Source of the DNA: an uncultured Oscillospiraceae bacterium
Lineage (GTDB): Bacteria > Bacillota > Clostridia > Oscillospirales > Oscillospiraceae
Length of the DNA stretch: 48,423 nt
NCBI GenBank assembly: GCA_934589065.1
Contig: CAKTNN010000016.1
Coordinates: 1-48,423, forward strand
Direction: 5' to 3'
Below are positions 16,435 to 22,310 of this stretch, piece after piece. The notes beneath the pieces were generated by a model. It did not search any database, was not told the DNA's origin, and was given only the letters and a program-made list of their open reading frames with translations. The translations under genes were made by a program, and so were the position numbers. The stretch's first letter is position 1. Each line of letters starts with the position of its first letter.

Positions 16435-16686
16435 TCAGCCGTGAAGTCCTCTGGCCTGACGATCCATGTCCTCAACGACAATGTCGTAAATTTGGCCCAG
16501 GCTTGCGCAGTACTCCAGTACCTTCCAGGGCTCGTTGGTATGGTAGTGGATTTTGATCAGGTCTTCATCCCCTACAGCCAACAAACAGTCTCCCTGAAAA
16601 TGTTCCAGGAAATAGTCGTTGATGGCATCCTCGTCCAGGTTTTCCCCGTCGATCAGCAGCTGGGTATCGTAGCGATAGTCAATCAT
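16435..16686 (-). CDS. DAK1-like (FakA C-terminal-like) small protein in the lar operon
   Basis: ATG 16686 is chosen over ATG 16692 because AAAAGGAG lies at proper spacing only from the former; the protein has 83 residues. It resembles the C-terminal domain of FakA/DAK-type proteins: YDTQLLIDGENLDE, then GDCLLAVGDEDLIKIHYHTNEPWKVLE, ending in DMDRQ, where that family has VKVHVHTN-PG and N-M-x-x-Q. The kinase domain is absent. It overlaps the larC2 end by eight bases, so it is part of the same operon. A partner role in cofactor synthesis is only suggested by the genetic linkage. Confidence 0.65.
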   Translation of the reverse strand: MIDYRYDTQLLIDGENLDEDAINDYFLEHFQGDCLLAVGDEDLIKIHYHTNEPWKVLEYCASLGQIYDIVVEDMDRQARGLHG

Positions 16687-17116
16687 GTGCATTCTCCTTT
16701 TGATATTCGGCAATTGCCGCCAGACGGATCTGAGAAATGGGGAGCCCCGTTTTTTCGGCAATGGCCTTGATGTCTTCGTATTCCGGCTTAAGATTTTCCC
16801 CTGCCTGCTTCATCCGCACAGGCCCCCAGGGGGTTTGTACCGTGGAAAAATCCCGGCGCAAAAGGTATCTTGTGTGCACGGCTCTGCGGATGCCCAAGGT
16901 GGTGGTGTGGCGGAAGAGGAGAGAAGTAAATCGCGCCTCATCGGCCTGCTGGCACAGCACACTGAGCATAACCCCGGGACGGTTCTTCTTCATACCGATG
17001 GGGGAAGTCCATACATCCAGCGCCCCGGCGTTCAGCAAAAGCTCCATGGCGTAGCCGATATCCTCCGGGGTCATATCGTCCAGGTTGCAGCTGAGGAGAA
17101 TTACTTCGTCCGTCAT
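16679..17116 (-). CDS. larC: Nickel insertion protein, LarC2 part only
   Basis: 145 residues starting MTDEVILLSCNLDDMTPEDIG, which corresponds to the C-terminal half of LarC (DUF111, LarC2). Conserved pieces include AGALDVWTSPIGMKKNRPG and LFRHTTTLGIRR. LarC inserts nickel into the pyridinium-bisthiocarboxylate mononucleotide with CTP hydrolysis. In Lactiplantibacillus, LarC1 and LarC2 are joined by a programmed frameshift. Here larB ends four bases inside the larC2 start, so no room exists for LarC1 and it is absent from this locus. LarC2 alone forms the catalytic hexameric domain, so activity is conceivable. Confidence 0.85.
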   Translation of the reverse strand: MTDEVILLSCNLDDMTPEDIGYAMELLLNAGALDVWTSPIGMKKNRPGVMLSVLCQQADEARFTSLLFRHTTTLGIRRAVHTRYLLRRDFSTVQTPWGPVRMKQAGENLKPEYEDIKAIAEKTGLPISQIRLAAIAEYQKENAHD

Positions 17117-17868
17117 TTTCTGGCCTCCATGTGGTTCATCATGGCGGCAAGGTATCCCGCACCGAAGCCGTTGTCAATATTAACCACCGATACGCCGCTG
17201 GCGCAGGAATTGAGCATACTCAAAAGGGCAGCTACGCCGCCAAAGGCTGCGCCATAGCCAACGCTGGTGGGCACGGCGATTACCGGGCAGTCGCAAAGTC
17301 CCCCCACCACGCTGGCAAGGGCGCCCTCCATACCGGCAACGGCGACCACCACACTGGCATCCATCAGCTCCTCGCTGTGGGTCAGCAGTCTGTGAATGCC
17401 GGATACCCCCACGTCGTAGAGCCGGGTGACGGTATTGCCGAGAAACTCAGCCGTCAGCGCAGCCTCCTCTGCCACGGGAAGGTCGCTGGTTCCACCGGTG
17501 GCAATGACGATTTTTCCCATGCCCCAGGGAGCAGCCATTTCACCGGCGATTGCCAAACGGGCAGTTTCATAATAGGTGACGGGAATCTCTTCCTGTACGG
17601 CAGCGGCCTTTTCTTTGTCCATACGGGTAATCAGTACGTTTTTTTGCCCGCCCTCCTGGAGGGCGCGGGTAATGCCGATGATCTGCCGGGCCGTCTTTCC
17701 GGCTCCGTAAATCACCTCGCCTGCCCCTTGGCGGACTCTGCGGTGCAGGTCTACCTTGGCGTAGCCGATATCGGCAAAGGGCTTTTGCTTCAGCTGCAGC
17801 AGCGCTTCGTCAACGGAAAGGCTTCCGTCCTGCACGCCCAGAAGAAGAGAACGGATTTCACTGTCCAT
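17113..17868 (-). CDS. larB: Nickel-pincer cofactor biosynthesis protein LarB
   Basis: 251 residues; ATG 17868 with GGAGG seven bases upstream, inside the larE end (11-base overlap). The C-terminal domain is AIR carboxylase/PurE-like: IATGGTSDLPVAEEAALTAE, VAGMEGALASVVGGL and GYGAAFGGVAALLSML. LarB carboxylates and hydrolyses nicotinic acid adenine dinucleotide to give the dicarboxylated pyridinium mononucleotide that LarE then sulfurates. Its length is as expected for the family. It ends by overlapping larC2. Confidence 0.95.
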   Translation of the reverse strand: MDSEIRSLLLGVQDGSLSVDEALLQLKQKPFADIGYAKVDLHRRVRQGAGEVIYGAGKTARQIIGITRALQEGGQKNVLITRMDKEKAAAVQEEIPVTYYETARLAIAGEMAAPWGMGKIVIATGGTSDLPVAEEAALTAEFLGNTVTRLYDVGVSGIHRLLTHSEELMDASVVVAVAGMEGALASVVGGLCDCPVIAVPTSVGYGAAFGGVAALLSMLNSCASGVSVVNIDNGFGAGYLAAMMNHMEARK

Positions 17869-18610
17869 TTCTGGCCTCCATATCCAGCAAAACTCCGTCG
17901 TAACGGGTCTTGAGAACCTTGGTAATTTCCTCCCGCCGGGCAAGGAAGGCATCCATCTGATCCTGGGGCAGCTGAACCCGGGCGAGATTTCCCAACTGGC
18001 GTACCCGCAGATCCCGGAAGCCCAGCTGCATCAGGCAGCCCTCGGCCCACTCCGTCCGCTGGAGCATGGAAAGGGTGATGGAGGTTCCGGCGGGAATCCG
18101 GGTGGCAAGACAGGCATAGGCAGGTTTCTCCCAGGTAAAGAGTCCGGCCTGCCGGGATTTTTCCCGGATTTCCTGCTTGGTAAGTCCTGCCTCCCGCAGG
18201 GGGGAGCGGACGGAAAGCTCCTGCAGGGCTTTCATACCGGGACGGTCGGCAACCTGGTCGGAGGCATTGGTTCCGTCCAGAATCAGGCTGTAGCCGTCTG
18301 CACGGGCGGTTTCCAGAATGGAGCCAAAAATGTGCTTTTTGCAGTAGTAGCAGCGGTTGGCGGGATTGGCACGCACGGTTTCGTCTTTCAGCGCGTCCAG
18401 CTCCAGCACCTTCAGGTCAGCGCCCAGTTCCCGGGCAAGCCGCCGGGCATCCTGAAGCTCAAAATCGGGCTGAAAGGCGGTTTTGACAAAGTAGGCCCGC
18501 ACCTGTGCGCCGTACTGCCTGGCGGCGTAAAGCAGGTAAGAGGAGTCGCATCCGCCGGAAAAGGCCAGGGCGGCCTTTGGGTTTTCCTGAAAGAATTCTT
18601 GTAGTGTCAT
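17858..18610 (-). CDS. larE: ATP-dependent sulfur transferase LarE
   Basis: 250 residues, ATG 18610, two bases after the stop of the sensor gene. PP-loop motif LAFSGGCDSSYLL at residues 15-27 activates the carboxylate by adenylation. Cysteines C87 and C90 (NRCYYCKK) and C167 (YACLATR) are present. Single-cysteine LarE enzymes sacrifice the residue equivalent to C167, whereas a three-cysteine class uses a [4Fe-4S] cluster; this protein could be of the second type (inference). It supplies both thiocarboxylates of the nickel-pincer nucleotide. Confidence 0.95.
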   Translation of the reverse strand: MTLQEFFQENPKAALAFSGGCDSSYLLYAARQYGAQVRAYFVKTAFQPDFELQDARRLARELGADLKVLELDALKDETVRANPANRCYYCKKHIFGSILETARADGYSLILDGTNASDQVADRPGMKALQELSVRSPLREAGLTKQEIREKSRQAGLFTWEKPAYACLATRIPAGTSITLSMLQRTEWAEGCLMQLGFRDLRVRQLGNLARVQLPQDQMDAFLARREEITKVLKTRYDGVLLDMEARNGQ

Positions 18611-18612
18611 GA

Positions 18613-18978
18613 TTATTTCACCAGCTTGTCAATTGCAGCAATTAAGTCGTCGATGGCTTCCTGATCTCCGGCAGCCACGGCATCCACCATGCAGTGGCGC
18701 ATGTGGTCTTTCAAAATGACCTTTCCGGTATTATCCAGAGCGGAGCGTACAGCCGCCAATTGCACCAGCACCTCGGAGCAGTCGTAGCCCTCTTCCACCA
18801 TCCGCTTTACCTTTTCCAGGTGACCGATGGCACGGGAAAGCCGGTTGATTACGGCCTTTTGATTTTCGTGGACATGACCGTGGGTGTGGGGGATCCCGTG
18901 GGCATGGAGATAGGCATGGTCATGGTCGTGCTCGTGGTCGTGGTCATGATCATGTTCGTGTTCATGGGTATCAGACAT
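18613..18978 (-). CDS. CsoR/RcnR-family metal sensor with His-rich tail (InrS-like)
   Basis: 121 residues from ATG 18978. Residues 5-37 hold 15 histidines alternating with acidic residues. From about 38 follows the all-helical CsoR/RcnR DNA-binding fold (INRLSRAIGHLEKVKRMVEEG). The ligand set is C67, H92 and C96; spacings of 25 and 4 match both copper CsoR (C36/H61/C65) and the nickel sensor InrS (C53/H78/C82), which also has N-terminal histidines. Because larE starts two bases later and a CooT-type gene is divergent, I infer a nickel-responsive repressor of both operons, itself autoregulated. Confidence 0.85.
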   Translation of the reverse strand: MSDTHEHEHDHDHDHEHDHDHAYLHAHGIPHTHGHVHENQKAVINRLSRAIGHLEKVKRMVEEGYDCSEVLVQLAAVRSALDNTGKVILKDHMRHCMVDAVAAGDQEAIDDLIAAIDKLVK

Positions 18979-19005
18979 GGCAATTCCTCTCTTTCGTTCC
19001 CGTGC

Positions 19006-19034
19006 ATTATACCGTATTTCCGGGAATTTTGCAA
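19006..19034 (-). promoter_or_regulatory. Promoter of sensor-lar operon
   Basis: Minus strand TTGCAA (19034-19029) and TATAAT (19011-19006) with a 17-base spacer, 28 bases before the sensor start codon. Confidence 0.75.
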
Positions 19035-19055
19035 CCGGGGGGTGGGGATAGCGGG
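19032..19055. promoter_or_regulatory. Candidate G-tract operator for the CsoR/InrS-like sensor
   Basis: AACCGGGGGGTGGGGATAG lies between the divergent -35 boxes. CsoR/RcnR-family sites are G/C tracts flanked by AT-rich half sites. One dimer-of-dimers bound here could block both promoters. This is inferred from position and composition. Confidence 0.5.
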
Positions 19056-19066
19056 AAAGAAATTCT

Positions 19067-19095
19067 TTGACATATATCTGCAAAGGGAGTATAAT
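19067..19095 (+). promoter_or_regulatory. Consensus promoter of His-rich/cooT operon
   Basis: TTGACA (19067-19072) and TATAAT (19090-19095) are perfect consensus boxes with a 17-base spacer, so the operon should be very active unless repressed. Confidence 0.85.
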
Positions 19096-19128
19096 AAGTA
19101 AAATTATACGAAAAGGAGGATCCATACA

Positions 19129-19491
19129 ATGCATCTGGATCACGATCATATTTCCGGCGGAGCCCATGAGCATACCCATACCCATGCCGATGGCACCGTC
19201 CATACCCATGCCCATACCCACGAGGGGGAGCATCAGCACACCCACGACTGCGACCACGATTGCGGCGGCTGCGGCGAGCACTGCGAGCATACCCCCATGG
19301 AGGAGCTCACTGCCCTTATGAAGTACATGGTGGGCCACAATGCCGCCCATGCCAAGGAACTGGCTGAGCTGGCAGCCAAGCTGGAAGAGGCCGGCAATCA
19401 CACTGCCTACGAGCAGGTGATGGCAGCCGTTTCCGATTTTGAAAAGGGCAATATGCGTCTGTCTGTTGTGCTGCAGAGCATGGCAGAGTAA
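19129..19491 (+). CDS. His/Cys-rich predicted metal-binding protein
   Basis: 120 residues, ATG behind AAAAGGAGG. Residues 2-54 carry 17 histidines in HxHxH blocks (HEHTHTHADG, VHTHAHTHEG) and then four cysteines at 41, 45, 48 and 52 (DCDHDCGGCGEHC). Residues 57-120 form a predicted helical hairpin with no motif known to me. No signal peptide, so it acts in the cytoplasm. The tail is like Hpn or the His-rich parts of HypB and SlyD, used for nickel storage or buffering. It shares a promoter with cooT and faces the sensor-lar operon, supporting nickel as its metal. Confidence 0.75.
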   Translation: MHLDHDHISGGAHEHTHTHADGTVHTHAHTHEGEHQHTHDCDHDCGGCGEHCEHTPMEELTALMKYMVGHNAAHAKELAELAAKLEEAGNHTAYEQVMAAVSDFEKGNMRLSVVLQSMAE

Positions 19492-19504
19492 GGAGAGAAT
19501 CAAA

Positions 19505-19702
19505 ATGTGCCTTTCTACTGTTTATCGCAACACCGTAGCCCCAGAGGATGTGGTGATGAAAAACGTCATGACCATTGAGTGCAAAGACGGCGTGATTATC
19601 CTGACGGATCTCATGGAGCGCCAGGTTGCCGTTGAGGGCACTCTGGAAAAGGCCAACCTGGTGGATGGCTACGTGGTGATTAAGGAAACAAAAACCGCCT
19701 GA
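19505..19702 (+). CDS. cooT: CooT-family nickel-binding protein
   Basis: 65 residues starting MCLSTVYRN, with GGAG upstream of ATG 19505. CooT-family proteins (PF10133 type) are small beta-rich dimers that bind one nickel through Cys2, which is present here directly after Met1. In Rhodospirillum CooT helps deliver nickel to CO dehydrogenase. No cooS or other Ni-CODH gene is in the window. It is 13 bases after the His-rich gene and ends at a terminator, so the two form a short operon. Confidence 0.85.
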   Translation: MCLSTVYRNTVAPEDVVMKNVMTIECKDGVIILTDLMERQVAVEGTLEKANLVDGYVVIKETKTA

Positions 19703-19706
19703 TTCG

Positions 19707-19740
19707 TTCCCCACGGGAGGATTCCTGTGGGGAATTTATA
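19707..19740 (+). terminator. Terminator of His-rich/cooT operon
   Basis: TTCCCCAC (19707-19714) pairs with GTGGGGAA (19727-19734), followed by TTTAT. Confidence 0.7.
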
Positions 19741-19760
19741 AATATTTAATGAATGGATAG

Positions 19761-19789
19761 TTGCAAGCCCTGGGAAACTATGCTAAAAT
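19761..19789 (+). promoter_or_regulatory. Sigma-A promoter of small exporter gene
   Basis: TTGCAA (19761-19766) and TAAAAT (19784-19789), spacer 17 bases. Confidence 0.6.
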
Positions 19790-19834
19790 ACGGCTAGAGT
19801 TTTTTTGATTCATTTTACTATGTGGTGATGTTTT

Positions 19835-20311
19835 TTGTTTTTAAAGTATCTTGCTGTATTCTTTATTTCCATGGTTCCGCTGCTGGAACTCCGGGGGGCA
19901 ATCCCCATTGCCATTGGCATGGGGCTGGACACGATGGATTCCATCGTTGTCTGCGCCCTGGGCAACCTGGTTCCCGTGCCGGTGATTTATCTGTTTGCCC
20001 GGAAGGTGTTGATTTGGGGCTTGGATAAGCCCTACATCGGCGGTATCTGCCGGTTCTTTCACGAAAAGGGCGAGGGTGCCGGGCGCAAGCTGGCAAGCGG
20101 GCGCTTTGGCCGGTTTGGGCTGATGGCGGCGCTGATTGCCTTTGTGGGCATCCCCATTCCCGGAACCGGCGCATGGACGGGAACTTTGGGGGCAAGCTTC
20201 CTGGATCTGGGCATTAAGAAAACCGTGGTGTCCGTCAGTCTGGGGGTGCTGGTTGCCGCCGTGATTATGGCATCGGTGAGCCACGTGGGCGTGCATATTT
20301 TTGGTATGTGA
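19835..20311 (+). CDS. Small multidrug export family membrane protein (COG2426)
   Basis: 158 residues read from TTG 19835, the only early start in frame; the ribosome binding site (TGGTGA) is weak. Motif VPLLELRGAIPIAIGMG near the N-terminus and IGIPIPGTGAWTG-like GIPIPGTGAWTGTLGASFLDLG around 115-135 are the signature of the COG2426/PF06695 putative small export proteins. About four membrane segments. Its substrate is not established in any homologue I know. It is followed closely by a HIT gene. Confidence 0.8.
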   Translation: MFLKYLAVFFISMVPLLELRGAIPIAIGMGLDTMDSIVVCALGNLVPVPVIYLFARKVLIWGLDKPYIGGICRFFHEKGEGAGRKLASGRFGRFGLMAALIAFVGIPIPGTGAWTGTLGASFLDLGIKKTVVSVSLGVLVAAVIMASVSHVGVHIFGM

Positions 20312-20324
20312 TTTGGAGGTTAAA

Positions 20325-20669
20325 ATGATGAACGATTGCCTGTTCTGCCGGATTATTGCCGGTGAAATTCCTTCTACCAAGGTTTATGAGGATGAAACCG
20401 TATTTGCCTTCCGGGATATCAATCCCCAGGCGCCCACCCATATCCTGGTGATTCCCAAGACCCACATCTCCGGCTGCAACGGGGTAACCCCGGAAAACAG
20501 CAGCGTGGTGGCCCATATTTTCGAGGTCATTCCCCGGATCGCCGCAGCGGAAAAGCTGGAGGGCGGCTACCGGGTGGTGTCCAACTGCGGCGCGGATGCC
20601 GGGCAGACCGTGCCCCATCTGCACTTCCATATCCTGGGCGGGAAGCCCCTGGCGCTGGAAATGGCTTGA
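20325..20669 (+). CDS. HIT-family protein (HinT-like)
   Basis: 114 residues from ATG 20325 (ATG 20328 is equally possible) behind TTGGAGGT. The opening CLFCRIIAGEIPSTKVYED and the catalytic triad HLHFHILGG near the C-terminus identify the HinT branch of histidine-triad nucleotide-binding proteins, which hydrolyse adenosine phosphoramidates. The length is normal. It is 13 bases downstream of the exporter gene. Its TGA stop overlaps the -35 box of the thiT promoter. Confidence 0.92.
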   Translation: MMNDCLFCRIIAGEIPSTKVYEDETVFAFRDINPQAPTHILVIPKTHISGCNGVTPENSSVVAHIFEVIPRIAAAEKLEGGYRVVSNCGADAGQTVPHLHFHILGGKPLALEMA

Positions 20670-20693
20670 CAAATCGCCACAGCTGTGTATAAT
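20666..20693 (+). promoter_or_regulatory. Promoter of TPP riboswitch-thiT
   Basis: TTGACA (20666-20671) and TATAAT (20688-20693) with a 16-base spacer. The -35 box includes the stop codon of the HIT gene. Confidence 0.8.
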
Positions 20694-20718
20694 TAGAGTC
20701 AATCGCATAGTGACGCTT

Positions 20719-20815
20719 GTCTTCGGGGTGCCGGTTAACCGGCTGAGATAGGGATGTTGTCCCTGACCCGTCAAACCTGATACGGTTCGTACCGTCGTAG
20801 GGAAAGATGCGGATA
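20719..20815 (+). ncRNA. TPP riboswitch (THI element)
   Basis: Conserved parts are in order: TTCGGGGTGCC, GGCTGAGATAGGG, the CCCTGACCC closing segment, AACCTGAT and GTACCGTCGTAGGGAAA. They form the pyrimidine- and pyrophosphate-binding arms of the thiamine pyrophosphate sensor. A terminator hairpin follows at 20828, so binding of TPP should end transcription before thiT. Confidence 0.95.
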
Positions 20816-20827
20816 TACCTATTTTAT

Positions 20828-20866
20828 GTCGCATTGCCACCCGGACAGGTTGCAGTGCGACATTTT
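20828..20866 (+). terminator. Expression-platform terminator of TPP riboswitch
   Basis: GTCGCATTGC (20828-20837) pairs with GCAGTGCGAC (20852-20861), followed by ATTTTTATT; it lies between the aptamer and the thiT ribosome binding site. Confidence 0.85.
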
Positions 20867-20885
20867 TATTTGGAGGTATTTCCTT

Positions 20886-21437
20886 ATGCAGTCTCATACC
20901 AAACTCCGCGCTCTGACCGAGGGCGCAGTGCTCATCGCCCTGGCAGAAATTCTCAGCTTCCTGCCCCTGTACAAAATGCCCTGGGGCGGCTCCCTGGACC
21001 TGGCAATGCTGCCCATCATCGTATTTTGCGTCCGGTGGGGCTTTGGCCCCGGCCTGATTGTCAGCTTTGCCCATGCTCTGCTGCAGACCCTTTTTGAGGG
21101 CGGCATCGCCATCGGCTGGGAGAGCATCCTGGGCGACTTCCTGATTGCCTACACCGTGCTGGGCCTTGCAGGCCTGTTTAAGGGCAAGTTCTTCCCGGCA
21201 ACCGTCGTTGCCTGCGTTGCCCGGTTCCTGGTGCACTATGTTGTTGGCGCGACTATCTGGGCCGAGTATATGCCGGAAACCTTCTTCAACATGACCATGA
21301 CCACTCCCTGGATCTATTCTGCGCTGTATAACGCCGCTTATATGCTGCCGGATATGCTGGTCATCCTGCTGGTCGGTGGGATTTTGCTGAAGACGCCCGC
21401 GAAGAAGTACCTGCTGGGAGAAGACCTGGCTGCCTGA
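20886..21437 (+). CDS. thiT: Energy-coupled thiamine transporter ThiT
   Basis: 183 residues, start ATG 20886 behind TGGAGG. Six membrane helices are predicted. The S-component features of ThiT are present: LRALTEGAVLIALAEILSF at the N-terminus, PIIVFCVRWGFGPGLI, and the loop with FLVHYVVGATIWAEYMP, which holds thiamine-binding aromatic residues. It captures thiamine and uses the shared ECF ATPase/transmembrane module encoded elsewhere. The TPP riboswitch upstream confirms the substrate. Confidence 0.95.
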   Translation: MQSHTKLRALTEGAVLIALAEILSFLPLYKMPWGGSLDLAMLPIIVFCVRWGFGPGLIVSFAHALLQTLFEGGIAIGWESILGDFLIAYTVLGLAGLFKGKFFPATVVACVARFLVHYVVGATIWAEYMPETFFNMTMTTPWIYSALYNAAYMLPDMLVILLVGGILLKTPAKKYLLGEDLAA

Positions 21438-21464
21438 TTCCGTCATAAAGGCAAGTTTTGCATG

Positions 21465-21504
21465 GGGCCGGTAAAAAGTGCGTCGCTGCGCTTTTTACCG
21501 GCCC
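21465..21504 (+). terminator. Long hairpin terminator after thiT
   Basis: GGGCCGGTAAAAAG (21465-21478) and CTTTTTACCGGCCC (21491-21504) pair perfectly. It is similar in style to the hairpin before glmM (42988-43031). Confidence 0.65.
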
Positions 21505-21527
21505 GAAACCTTTCTTTTGCCAAACTA

Positions 21528-21556
21528 TTGACGTTTTCCGCCAATATCGGTATAAT
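21528..21556 (+). promoter_or_regulatory. Promoter of phosphoribosyltransferase gene
   Basis: TTGACG (21528-21533) and TATAAT (21551-21556), spacer 17 bases. Confidence 0.75.
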
Positions 21557-21617
21557 GGTTCTATCTGCGGTATTCCCGTTTGGGAATCCCCAATTATAGA
21601 CAAGGGGTGTAGCTTCT

Positions 21618-22172
21618 ATGTACTACCATATTCACGTTGCGGGCCTGGAGCGGGATTTGCCCATCTGCCCGGTAAACGAAAACCTGTCCATTGCCGGCTT
21701 CATCATTTTCGGTGACCAGGAGCTTACGGTTGCCTGTGCCCGGGAATTGCTGAAAAAGGCCCCTGAGTACGATTACATCATCACCGCCGAGGCAAAGGGC
21801 ATTCCTCTGGCCCATGAAATGGCCCGTCAGGCTGGGGATAAGAAGTATTTTGTGGCACGGAAGGGCCCCAAGCTCTATATGCGGGATACCTTCGGTGTGG
21901 CTGTGCGCTCCATCACCACCGACAGAGAGCAGCACCTGTACCTGGACGGTCAGGATGCCAAGCTCATTAAGGGCAAGCGGGTACTGATCCTAGACGATGT
22001 GATTTCCACCGGTGAAAGCCTGAAAGCGCTGGAAGCCCTGGTAGAAAAGGCCGGCGGCATTATCTGCGGGCGGATGGCGATTCTGGCAGAGGGCGATGCC
22101 AAGGACCGGGAGGACATTCTTTTCCTGGAGCCGCTGCCCCTGTTTAACCCCGACGGCACGGTAAAGGAATAA
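21618..22172 (+). CDS. Type I phosphoribosyltransferase (purine-type)
   Basis: 184 residues from ATG 21618. The PRPP-binding loop VLILDDVISTGES near residue 121 is complete, and YDYIITAEAKGIPLAHEMA near 51 resembles the adenine/xanthine phosphoribosyltransferase group. These enzymes join a purine base to PRPP. The N-terminal hood differs enough from Apt and Xpt that I do not assign a base. It stands alone between hairpins, with its own promoter. Confidence 0.8.
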   Translation: MYYHIHVAGLERDLPICPVNENLSIAGFIIFGDQELTVACARELLKKAPEYDYIITAEAKGIPLAHEMARQAGDKKYFVARKGPKLYMRDTFGVAVRSITTDREQHLYLDGQDAKLIKGKRVLILDDVISTGESLKALEALVEKAGGIICGRMAILAEGDAKDREDILFLEPLPLFNPDGTVKE

Positions 22173-22207
22173 AACAAGGCGCTGCTGCAAAACCATAATA
22201 AAAAATC

Positions 22208-22298
22208 AACTGCCATTGCAAGTCGGTGACATCGTTCACCGGTTTACAATGGCAGTTTTTTTGTTGCGGGAATGACCGATATCGGTCATTCCCGCAAC
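22208..22298. repeat. Terminator hairpin plus 36-base perfect palindrome
   Basis: AACTGCCATTG (22208-22218) pairs with CAATGGCAGTT (22247-22257) and is followed by a T run, a good terminator for the phosphoribosyltransferase gene. It is joined directly to a perfect palindrome, centred between 22280 and 22281, whose left half is GTTGCGGGAATGACCGAT. The latter has no loop sequence and lies 12 bases from the stop of the convergent reductase gene. Confidence 0.8.
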
Positions 22299-22310
22299 GC
22301 GCAATTGCAG

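Noticed and set aside
18613..18978. A copper-only CsoR
   Set aside because: The C-H-C spacing fits copper CsoR, but InrS uses the same set for nickel; the His-rich tail and the lar and cooT neighbours favour nickel. Copper is not excluded.
18694..19101. A Val/Met-rich plus-strand frame over the His-tail region
   Set aside because: It is the antisense reading of the His/Asp repeats in the sensor gene, which create a fake hydrophobic protein.
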